Assembly: GCF_003576645.1 (NCBI RefSeq)
Contig: NC_044930.1
Location: 16,132,620 to 16,196,619, forward strand
Reading direction: 5' to 3'
DNA from: Ipomoea triloba
Lineage: Eukaryota > Streptophyta > Magnoliopsida > Solanales > Convolvulaceae
DNA length: 64,000 bases
Numbering within the stretch: the stretch's first letter is position 1; each line of letters begins with the position of its first letter. The position numbers were made by a program, and so were the translations under genes. Positions 54,774-64,000 of the stretch are shown here, in pieces. The notes under the pieces are model-generated. The model ran no database searches and had not been told where the DNA came from. It saw only the letters and a list, made by a program, of their open reading frames with translations.

Positions 54774-56760
54774 GAAACAATCATCACTTACAAGGTCATC
54801 TCACTTTCAATTTTTTTTTTTGTTCATAATTTTTTTTTTTAAATTAATTTGTTCTATCGGGTATTTGTTACTATTATGAAATCGAATGATTGATCGGTTG
54901 TGTGCTCGTGTTGACGGTGGTTTTCTGTTACGGAATCAGCAGTTGCCTCTCACTTTTGCCCTAAATCGGACTTTAGGTTCATAAATTGAAACAACGTGTA
55001 TTCTTCCTTTCTCATGATTTAGAATGTTAGAATAGTTGTATGGTAATTTTGTAATCCTAGTTTTACGTAGAGTTGATGCGTATTTTTGTTTGTCAAATCT
55101 TTATTGATTAAAGAAAGAAGTGGCTTTTCGTACAGATTTAAGGAATGCATACTGCACATACCATAAAAATTGTCCTTGAAGATCGGGGCGTAGATAAGAT
55201 AATACTGTGTACTTTTGCGAACTGAAAAGGTCCTAATGAATTTGGTGGGGGTAGGCTGGAAAAATGATTGGGGCAAGAAATGGATAATTTCTCTAGGTTA
55301 TTTACGGTGGATGGGCAAATGAAGATGATGTGATGAGTTTTGAACTTCTCACTGTCAGTGGAAAAGAAAACCCTATAGGGCAATAGAGAAGAGATGGAGG
55401 GGATAGTTATTTGATGTGTAGTGTGTACTGGCAAAGGCAAGAAAGTCTTGTGTTCTGTTTTCACTGAATGAACTTTTAATTTCCATATTCTTGTTTACTA
55501 TCAGAAATAAAACTGGGGGATTTTTGGAACTTAAACCTTTGATAAAGATTTGGCTCCTCTAACCACATTGGCAAAAAAGAGTTTACAAGATGTGGGAAGC
55601 ACTTGATTGTGTTTTTAATAAGTTGTGCTATAAATAAATTTTAAATATTATATTAGCCTTACATCTTTAGTTCCTGCTTTACTTATTTCAAGTATTTGTG
55701 GTAAGTTCGAAACCCGAAATGAAACTTCCAAGGAGAACCACATATTGCTTGTTGACAAATACATCACTGAGTCTGATCTTTTGCGGTCATTTTTTAGAAG
55801 TACCACTGCTTAGAGTAGCTTTGACATCGATTTATAAATTTGTTTGGTGTTAAAGTTAGCATCTTAGTATAGTGATCAACACATAATCACAACTCGGATA
55901 AAATAAGGTAAAAGGTTTCAACATTTTGTCTAGAAGTATCCAGTCATCTATTGTAAATATTTATGAAGTAACTGTATACTGCTTTGTCTTAAAGATCCAA
56001 GAATGGCTTCTTTGTTATCCAATATACAATGGTAACGATAGTGTTATTCGCACAATGTTAATAAGCTACTTTGCATCATGATAGCACATGGATTACATAT
56101 GTTGCAGATAACTATGCTTGCTGGTAACATGCTGGAGTTGTTGCTAGAGAACGATAATATTTGATTCAATGTTGCCCTTGCTCTGTGCCTCTGCCAAGCT
56201 TGATTTCTTTTTCTTCTCCTTTGACAACACAACCAACATCCTCTTTGGTTTTCATCTGGATCCTTTTGGTCACAATGCAACATGTCTCTTTGGATAGAGT
56301 ATTTTGCACAGCCCTTTTATTCCTGCTCAAATGTTATGCTCAACTCTTCCCCTCCCTCCTCTGGGCACAATGCTGAAAATATAACAGCACGCACTTTGTG
56401 GTCACAGTTTTGGTAATAGAAAGAAGTTCACATCTAACTTTAAGGCATGGGTATGACATATGGGAGAATGGCCCAAAATAATCGTGTGAAACTAGAAGTT
56501 AAGACTTTTTTTTTTTTTTTTAAAATTTTTTTTTTTAACATGGGCTTAGCCTTTAGTCCCTTTATACTGCTGAACTGTCATTGATCTAAACATGATTAGA
56601 ATATATTGACCCAGTATACTTTTTTCTTCTAAAATTTGATTGTGTTGTTTGCTCTTTGCAGATGAACTCATTGTGGTGCGCAGAAGCAGGATCATGTATT
56701 CCAGTCTTTTATGTTTCTTTCTTTGATCATCTATGGTTTATGAATAAGATATACATCAAA
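54774..56760 (+). other. Probable 3' untranslated region of B12 with a long intron
   Basis: After the stop, CACTTACAAG|GTCATCT gives a possible donor at ~54795. TTGCTCTTTGCAG|ATGAACTC near 56660 gives a strong acceptor. The following ~100 bp include TGAATAAG as a weak polyadenylation signal. An intron of ~1.86 kb in the 3' leader is inferred from these signals only. No coding frame inside is convincing. Confidence 0.4.
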
Positions 56761-57119
56761 CATGAACTTGTGTTTAGTTAGCTGAAAGCCTGAAACCTTG
56801 GGCTGATTTGCAGATAGTGCCTTGTTAAATTGGTTATTTGTGTTTATGGTTATTACACAACCATTTCCTTGTTTTCCATCTCAAAGGATGTGCTAACAAC
56901 GCTGTTGAATCATGTAGTGAAACCCACGATTTGCATGCCCACAGTATTTTAAGGGTCCAATTGGTCGAAGCCCTTCTTTTTGGCTATTAAAGTAAAATAA
57001 AGTTAGCAGAAAATGTACATTTTAGTCCAAGAAAAATGATATATTTTGATGGAAAATGTCTTTTATGAATTTTATTCTATCTTGGGAAATATTTTTGGAT
57101 ATTTCTTTTGTTGGTTTTC

Positions 57120-57390
57120 TGGACGAGTGTACACATAAATACGATATTATAAACATGAATTTTGTATATTATATAACTGAGGACACAAACACTTAATATA
57201 ATACATATAATTCATGTTCATAGTGCACATAATTCATGTTTATAAAGCACAGAATTCATGTTTATTATATCGTGTTTATATGTGTATTATGAACATAAAT
57301 TCTGTGCATTATACATATAAATTTTGTGTATTATGAAGTCAAATTCTGTGTATTGAATCAGGGTCTACAGTGCACGATATAATTTGTCCA
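57120..57390. repeat. MULE-type MITE 4 with TGTGTATT motifs
   Basis: The right end reads GGTCTACAGTGCACGATATAATTTG, the family terminus. The body has repeated ATTCTGTGTATT / AATTTTGTGTATT and inverse ATAATTCATGTTTAT units: the same motif as in the noncoding parts of the autonomous MULE. The left boundary is uncertain. Confidence 0.5.
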
Positions 57391-57477
57391 AATGTAGAAC
57401 AATACTGGCTTTATAAAGAGCACCAAGAAAATAATATTGGAAAAGAGAGGTGAGTCACAAACGAACTATTTAGGCAA

Positions 57478-57713
57478 ATTATTGCATGGACCATGGTCCA
57501 CAGCTGTGTGGACCAAAAATAAAAAATACATTATTTTTGTACTGAAGGTACATTATTTGATATATACTATCAAATAATGTACCTTCAGTACAAAAATAAT
57601 GTACTCTAAAATAATGTACCTACAGTACAAAAATAATGTACCTTCAGTACAAAAATAATGTACTTTTTATTTTTGATCCACACAACTGTGTGGACCATGG
57701 TCCATGCAATAAT
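57478..57713. repeat. MULE-type MITE 5, near-perfect hairpin
   Basis: ATTATTGCATGGACCATGGTCCACA at the left is exactly inverted at the right, and the inversion continues inward (GTGTGGACCAAAAATAAAAAATACATTATTTTTGTAC). Only ~100 bp of GTACATTATTTTTGTACTGAAG-type repeats remain in the middle. A matching 9-bp flank duplication was not found. Confidence 0.75.
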
Positions 57714-59199
57714 GATTAAATACAAGGTTTTACTGGAGCTTTTTCTAGACATGTACAATCACTCTACATGAACAAATATGGAGCAAGAGAGAAATTAATA
57801 ATAATAATAATGAGACACAGATTTTAGGTGGAAAATCTCAATAGGATAAAAACTACGGACAAGGCTAAAAGTATTTTACTATAAGAAAAGTGTTACAACT
57901 TTTATATATAGCAAAGAGGAAACAATGGAGAATTTCTCTTTTGCTTAGGAAGGAGAAGAATACATATAAAAGGGGAGATTGAAGTGATTTTGGGATGATG
58001 AAAATGGTAAATGGCTAGGGTATTTATAATTGAGATTTAGGGTCCAATCTTGTAAATAACCTAAAGTTTAGAGAATAAAATGCAAGATTCCCCTTCACTT
58101 TAGAAATTTATCTATAGAATATATTTTCCTTTGCATAATTTACTACCAACCCCCCATAAGTTGTCTTCGATTTGTCTTCAAGTTTATGTAATATACTCCT
58201 CAAAGTTATTGCACTTCTTTGAGGAAAATTGTGTAGTATTGCCTTTCATGCCATTTTTGTCTTACAGTAAGATCCAAATCAAACGTGATTGTTTTCATGA
58301 AAGTTATACACTTTGAGTTGTTTTTCAACTATTGCAAAAATAATTTGATTTGGACATTCCTGCATTGAGATGTGATTAAAATACAGAACCATTGACAAGC
58401 TAGGTGGGAATACAACTCCATGTCATTTTGCTCCAATTCATCCTTCCATAATTATATCTTCATAATTTTGATTGGGCTGCTTATACAAATTTGATCGCCA
58501 TATACACTTTGGCAATTTAGACTGACAAATCACTCTAGGCCCAAATATTTAAGCCCAAGTATCCAACATCTCTTACGCTCGGTTTGCTTTCCCACTCTTT
58601 AAGTGGTGTTAAATGAGTGAACACGCGGTCTTGTCATTTTGTGATAACTAATGGAAAAATTGAAAAACATGTTATTGTTCTCTAGTTTTTTAGAAAGTAG
58701 GAAATGCGTTTTTTTTTTTCAAATAGAAAAAAGACACACATATAGTTGATTAATCTCATTTATTCATTTGAGTTAATTAAATATATTTTTGCAATTATGA
58801 TGATTCATTTGAAATGACTTGATAGTACATTTATATAGATAATTAATAGTCCATATCCTAAGATCTTGAGTATATTGTAAGTGTTTTCAAATTTCAAATG
58901 CACCTGTTGTAATTATGATAATTTCACCATATTTTCCCTTAATTTTCAATCATTGATAATTTAGATTAATGAATGTGATTAATTTGTACTTTTTACATGA
59001 GTACATATTTTGATATGAATTCCTTTATATATATAGATTCAGAATCATATGAGAATCCTACTCTAGGCGAGAACTGTGGACTAATATGATCCATCGATTT
59101 GAGATGATCAATGCTTAGAAAATCAATTAAAAAGAGTAGGTTATTTTTATAAATATTACAAACTTTTGAAATTTGTGTTATTTATAAGAATGATCCCAT
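57714..59199. other. Intergenic DNA, no gene seen
   Basis: AT-rich. The block 59035-59180 (GAATCATATGAGAATCCTACTCT, then GATCCATCGATTTGAGATGATC) resembles one end of the 50.8-kb MITE type. Nothing else recognised. Confidence 0.5.
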
Positions 59200-60715
59200 C
59201 TTTTTTCCCCCTCATTTTTCTTTTATTTTTCTTCACTTTCAACAGTTAGATCTATTAGGGTCACGAACAAGAGGTTTGCACTCCTAAATATCCTCAATGA
59301 CTACTTCAGGTAACTCTTATTTTGGTTGACCATTATTAGCCTCTTCATTGGTCTCATTTGGAGCAACATCATCTGTGGGATAAGGGGGTCCTTCAATGCT
59401 TTACCACTTCTAGTAGTGATCGCATGCACTTCACTACTGTCATTCCTGGGACATGGGGACAGAAAAGATCATTGAGCTTTGATCTCATGAACTTTAGATT
59501 GCAATTTTGTTAGCAGATTTGCATGGGACTTCACTATATTAAACAAAAGCTTCATGTCTTTATCCCAAGTCAAATTGGGTTTTCCTTGAACCTCTTGATC
59601 AATGCTTAATTGACTCCTTTTCATTCCTTCCCTCTCTACATGACTCAAGAACCTTGTTTAGAGCAGAGGGCTATTGCCTATTTGAATTGGAATCAATTGG
59701 ATCTCCTTTATGCAGAGTGTCATACGCCTCTTGAATCCTGATGGCCCATTTTCTGGGAGTTCTAGAAGATAGAAGTCTACGCTGCATGTGGTCCTCTACA
59801 TAACGTGCAACAGGTAAACAAAACCATGTTTTGTGATCCAGATGGTATATATGTAGCTTGTGGTGTAACACTTGTTGGGATGAGAACAGAAACTTGTTGA
59901 GTTTGATTGGTTTTCACTGAAACCATGTGTTGATTGGACCCTAACATCAATTGCTATAACATTTTCTACAATGAGTTAATCTGAGCTTGCTTAGCCTCTT
60001 TTTCTAAAACTTTCAGCACCTCAACATCTTTTTCCTTCCTTTGTGGCTCGGTTCTCTCACTATTCTAATGAGTTGTGTTGGTAGTGATCTGTTCTATTAA
60101 ATGCTCGCCGATCCCAGTAGACACACCAAGGAAAACTCCTTTTACAAAAGAAGTATCGAGAACGACTTTCGAGTTATCTTCAAGTCCTTCATAAAAATAT
60201 AACAAAAAATCTCTAGGAGTTAACAATGTTTTGGGGCACGGTCTTCTTAAGTCCTTGAATTGCTTCCATGCTTCATACAAACTTTCGCCTTCTACTTGAT
60301 GCAAATTCTGAATTTATTTCTTAAGCTTAGCGTCTTAGGTGGTGCGCAGGATTCTTGCATGAATGCTCGTGAGGCTATTCCCAACTCTTAAAATGAATTG
60401 AACCATAAGAGTTTAACCATATAAGTGCTTGATCCTTTAGAGAGAACGGGAATAATATGAGCTTAACTGCCTCCATAGGTACTCTGTTAAGTTCATCTTA
60501 ATGGTTTGACAACTCCTGTCAAAGTGGGTGATGTAAACCTTGGCATCTTCACCCTTTGATCCTCTAAATTGCATCATTTGCACCAAGTTGATCATAAATA
60601 TTTTGATCTCAAAATCTGTCACATCCATTTCTGGGTATGCTATGTAGTCTTCTTCTTTAAATACAAGTGAAAGATGAGATAATATTGACTACATAGGGGC
60701 CATCCTAGGAGAACA
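59200..60715 (-). pseudogene. Ty3/gypsy gag remnant
   Basis: On the minus strand, in order: FEIKIFMINLVQMMQFRGSK (60610-60560 region), matching the start of plant retrotransposon gag (FEIKP..IN.VQ..QF.G); a decayed stretch; then EGESLYEAWKQFKDLRRPCP...FYEGLEDNSKVVLD (60300-60180), the hallmark gag core of Athila/Ogre-type elements. Downstream sequence to ~59200 is spacer-like with several stops. No LTR, protease or polymerase is seen. The remnant is cut at ~60733 by the hAT element, or ends there. Confidence 0.75.
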
Positions 60716-60732
60716 TAGGATGAATCCCTAGG

Positions 60733-63470
60733 TAGGGGTGTGCAAACTATGAAAAATTTTAATTAACCGACCAAATCGAAAAAAATTCGGTTAACTGTAA
60801 CTGAACTGAACTTTTTCGGTTCGGTTAATAATTAAATAAATCTTAAAACTTTGGTTAACGGTTACTTCAGTTCGAAACGGTCGGTTAACCGAATTAATCG
60901 AACGGTTAACCGAATTAATCGAACGGTTAACCAAAGTTATATATACACACACAAAAAAAAAAAAAATTGTGAAGACCCCTAACCCTATCTGAATTTTACA
61001 AAATCCCTAATTCCTCTCTATTCTCGTCTCTCCACCTCTCCCACCCTCTGACCTCTGTCAATTTTCAACCCTCACATCTCGTCTCCAACTCTCCCATCGT
61101 CTGGTTATTGCTCCACCGGTGTCTAGAGGCCAGCCACCATGAGGTCTAGATGTCGAGTTCTGTTCAGCAGCCAGCTAGTCAATCGTATAGCGCGTCGTAT
61201 GCTATTCTCCAGCTGCTCGTCCATCGACGGTCAGTTCATATGCTTGTCTGCTCCAATCCGACTCCACGGCCAGCAGTCCACCAGAGTGACCAAACGTCCT
61301 CACCAGAGTACATGATTTAAAAAAAAAATATTTTCTAGACTATAAATACTTCATTATTAACAAGTTTTGTTGTGTGAAATATTTTTTTGTTGGTAATAAT
61401 AATTTTTTTTAATGTTTCCACTTTCTAGTGTATGTTTGAGTTTCTATGTTCGGTTACTCTGTTTCCAGTGTATGTATTGAATTCTATGTTTGAGTTTTCA
61501 TTGTCTAGTACTCCAATGTATCATATGTTATCTAAACATAATATATGTTTAGTTCTATACAAATTTCTGTTGAGTTTCTATGTGTTGAGTTTCCACTGTC
61601 TAGTTTTCACTGACCAGTGTTTCGATGCAATATGCTTGCTAAACATAATATATGTTTAGTTCTATACAAATTTCTGTAGTCTGCAATAGCTTTATACAAA
61701 TTCATGTAATATAATATGCAATAGCTACTTGTTAGCTGTACTTCATTTGATTTTTAATTGTTCTTTGAATGCTACTTATAGATGTCAATGGAAGACATTT
61801 CCCCTTCTTATATGGCTCCGTCATCGGATGAAGTTGCTATTTCAACAAGTGTGACTGTAGGTGCAAGTCAACTTTCAAAAAAGAGAAAAACAATAAAACC
61901 AAGGCCAAAAGTTTGGTCTCACTTAAAAAAATTACTTCATCTTCCGGTTTTACATCATGAAAATGTGTTTATTGTGGGAAAGAATATGCTTGTGATCCAA
62001 AGAAAAATGAAACTACGTCATTAAAATATTACATGAATGCATGCAATAAAAATCCTGATAATGTTGACAAGTCACAAGCTCAAATTGTTTTACAAAATAA
62101 GGATAATGAAGGGGAAGGGGGTATTTCAAGTTGGAAATTTGATCAAGAAGCAATTAGAAAGACCCTAGCAAAAATGATTGTGAAGTGTGAACTACCCTTT
62201 AGATTTGTGGAGAGTGAATGTTTGAAGGAATTTGTTCAAGTGGCATGTCCTAGGTTTCACATTTCTTCAAGAACTACAATCACAATAGATATTCATCAAC
62301 TTTATTTAGATGAGAGGATAAAAGTGAGACAATTGTTGAGAAACTCATGTGATAGAGTTTGCTTAACTACGGATACATGGACATCTTTGCAAAGAATTAA
62401 TTACATGTGTCTCACAGCTCACTTATTGATGATAAGTGAAATTTGCATAAGAAAGTCATAAACTTTTGTCAAATTTCAAGTCATAAAGGTGATGCTATTG
62501 GTAAATTGATTGAAAAATGCTTGCTTTCTTGGGGGATTGATAAATTATTCACTATTACGGTTGATAATGCAAGTGCAAATGATGTTGCTATTGGTTATTT
62601 GCAAAAAAAAATTTTGGGAGTAAACATGGAAATATTTTGAATGAGAAATATATGCATTTGATTGTGAATACGGGTTTGAAACTTTTGAATAAGTCGGTTG
62701 CTCGTGTTAGAGGGGTGGTGAGATATGTAAGGCAATCTCCATCTAGATTGCAAACATTTAAAGATTGTGTTGAAAATGAAAATATAGAAAGCAAAAGTTT
62801 GTTGTGCCTTGATGTTAGTACTAATTGGAATTTAACATATTTGATGCTAAATTATGCTCAAAAATTTGAAAAGCTTTCTATATGTTTGATTTACAAGATG
62901 AGAATTTTAGAGATAATTTTGAATCGGGGGATGGTATGCCTATTGAAAGTGATTGGAATGTTGTTAGGGACTTGGTAAAATTCTTGGAGCACTTTTATGA
63001 GCTTACAAATAGAGTTTTCGGACCTCTTATGTTACTTTCAATTGCTTATTTGATGGGATTTGTGAAATTGATTGTCTTTTGAGAGAGTGCAAAGCTTCGG
63101 ATGAGAATGAATTTAGTTTAATGGCAATGAAGATGAAAGATAAATTTCACAAATATTGCGGAAACATTGACAAGTTGAATATGCTTATTTTTGTTGCCAT
63201 TATTCTTGATCCTAGACAGAAGTTTTGCTATGTTGAATTTTCTTTGAAAGATATGTTTGAGAGTTCAAAAGGTATGGAAATGACAAACAAGGTTAAAGAT
63301 GCGATGCATGAATTTTTTAACGCTTATAAGCTTTCAAATGACATTGTGTCATCTAGTTCTACTCCAACATCAAGATCGAATATAGGAGAATGCCAAGTTG
63401 GGATGAAAAAGCGTATGCAAGAGAAGTTTGTAAGGCACAGACTTCAATCAGGTAATGCTGAGGATCAAAT
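60733..63470 (+). mobile_element. hAT element, 5' end to transposase, 3' truncated
   Basis: The element begins TAGGGGTGTGCAAAC, a typical hAT terminal sequence, followed by ~550 bp with repeats of GGTTAACCGAATTAATCGAAC and a leader region (60960-61780). The transposase pseudogene follows. The 3' end, with the dimerisation domain and second terminal repeat, is missing: the sequence switches at ~63470 to TGTAACACCCCC. Confidence 0.75.
61782..63470 (+). pseudogene. hAT transposase (BED finger, RICESLEEPER-like), frameshifted
   Basis: The first frame starts MSMEDISPSYMAPSS and reaches KPRPKVWSH, the beginning of a BED zinc finger. A frameshift near 61930 moves to KCVYCGKEYACDPKKNETTSL..YYMNAC, where the finger's His is replaced by Tyr. 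Then come WKFDQEAIRKTLAKMI, PFRFVESECLKEFVQ, TIDIHQLYLDERIKV and CLTTDTWTSLQRINYMCLTAHL (first Asp region). A shift near 62440 leads to KVINFCQISSHKGDAIG...FTITVDNASANDVAI (second Asp). Further shifts near 62640, 62870 and 63080 lead to CLDVSTNWNLTYLML and VAIILDPRQKFCYVEF. The C-terminal hATC domain is absent. Inactive copy; family assignment firm. Confidence 0.85.
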
Positions 63471-64000
63471 GTGTAACACCCCCATTTTTGAAGACCAATT
63501 TAGAACAAATTTTCCTTAATTGTTTTTCCTTTCATAATAATTCATTATTATCATTACGGAAGCATGAACTAACCAAAATGGAAATGGGTGTTATCGCCAC
63601 GCTCAGGTATTTCTCTATACCCAAATGCTAAGGCTATGGTTTACAACTTACAAAGATATCTCCAGGCTAATAATAATACAACAAATCAAATACACCCGTC
63701 TAAAAACAACTTCTAGATTTTCTACAAAAATGAAACTTTAACCAACTATCTAAGAAGTGGCGAATCGCTATCATAATCCATGCTCATGCAGATGCACCTG
63801 AAATATACTCAAAGAGTATCCAAAGTTAGCGCAAAGCTAAGTAAGATTTAATTCACCTCCTAAAATAACTATTTATACATAACACATAGGATCACAACTT
63901 GTAGATAATAATATGTATAAATGTGTACGTTAAAATTATTGGAACATAAAGATGCAAATAAGCAATACTCACAATATTCTAAGTAATCACAGTTCTCCAA
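63471..64000. repeat. Edge of an unidentified repeat starting TGTAACACCCCC
   Basis: The break in the hAT coding sequence coincides with TGTAACACCCCCATTTTTGAAGACC. TGTAACACCC is a common edge of plant LTRs, so another retroelement may begin here and run out of the window. No coding frame is seen to the end; the evidence is one boundary only. Confidence 0.4.

Noticed and set aside
1..64000. Integrated viral (pararetrovirus) sequence
   Set aside because: All polymerase, integrase and gag fragments seen fit copia or gypsy retrotransposons. No movement-protein or coat-protein pattern of plant viruses was noticed.

Overview
This is a nuclear genome window from a plant, almost certainly a eudicot. 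It is AT-rich, its genes have plant-type introns, and it carries chloroplast isoprenoid and mitochondrial complex I genes plus dense plant transposons (copia, gypsy, MULE, hAT, MITEs, SINEs). Only three host genes can be supported, all between about 37 and 57 kb: a STICHEL-type DnaX-like AAA protein (+, six exons), ISPD/MCT of the plastid MEP pathway (-, eleven exons), and the small complex I subunit B12/NDUFB3 (+). From memory, the same three genes lie close together in Arabidopsis (STI At2g02480, ISPD At2g02500, a B12 gene next to them), so this looks like an old conserved block surrounded by transposons. STI and ISPD converge, with 584 bp between their stop codons.

Layout. 1-7.4 kb: intergenic DNA with several MITEs, including a 938-bp long-inverted-repeat element with a perfect 9-bp target duplication. 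7.4-11.5 kb: GC-rich remains of two Ty3/gypsy elements in inverted orientation, with a 700-N gap that falls in the polypurine tract. 11.5-15.8 kb: a degenerate Ty1/copia element on the minus strand, cut off inside RNase H by the gypsy sequence. 15.8-26 kb: fold-back MITEs, a CCTAGGCGCC-rich hAT-type MITE, SINE-like copies, an LTR-like block and a ~300-bp tandem repeat array. 26.3-36.4 kb: a ~10-kb Mutator-like element (MULE) with recognisable ends and a perfect 9-bp target duplication (GAAAAGTAC). It carries a FAR1-type transposase (+) and a convergent Ulp1-type cysteine protease gene (-). Its 5' part, with 310 bp of flanking DNA, appears three times in tandem. 37.2-47.1 kb: STI and ISPD. 47-54 kb: repeats, including a MULE-type MITE nested in a Tourist-like MITE. 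54.5-56.9 kb: the B12 gene. 57-59 kb: more MULE-type MITEs. 59.2-60.7 kb: gypsy gag remnants. 60.7-63.5 kb: a hAT transposase pseudogene. 63.5-64 kb: the edge of another repeat.

The most notable system is the MULE. It combines transposase and Ulp1 protease genes. A short motif (core TGTGTATT) fills its introns and untranslated DNA, always in the sense direction of the gene it sits in, so it flips orientation between the two genes. Small non-autonomous relatives at 3.7, 51.7, 53.5, 57.2 and 57.5 kb share its ends, and two of them have perfect 9-bp target duplications. There are three assembly gaps (8437-9136, 28683-28707, 36446-36569); two of them look wrong in size or spurious.
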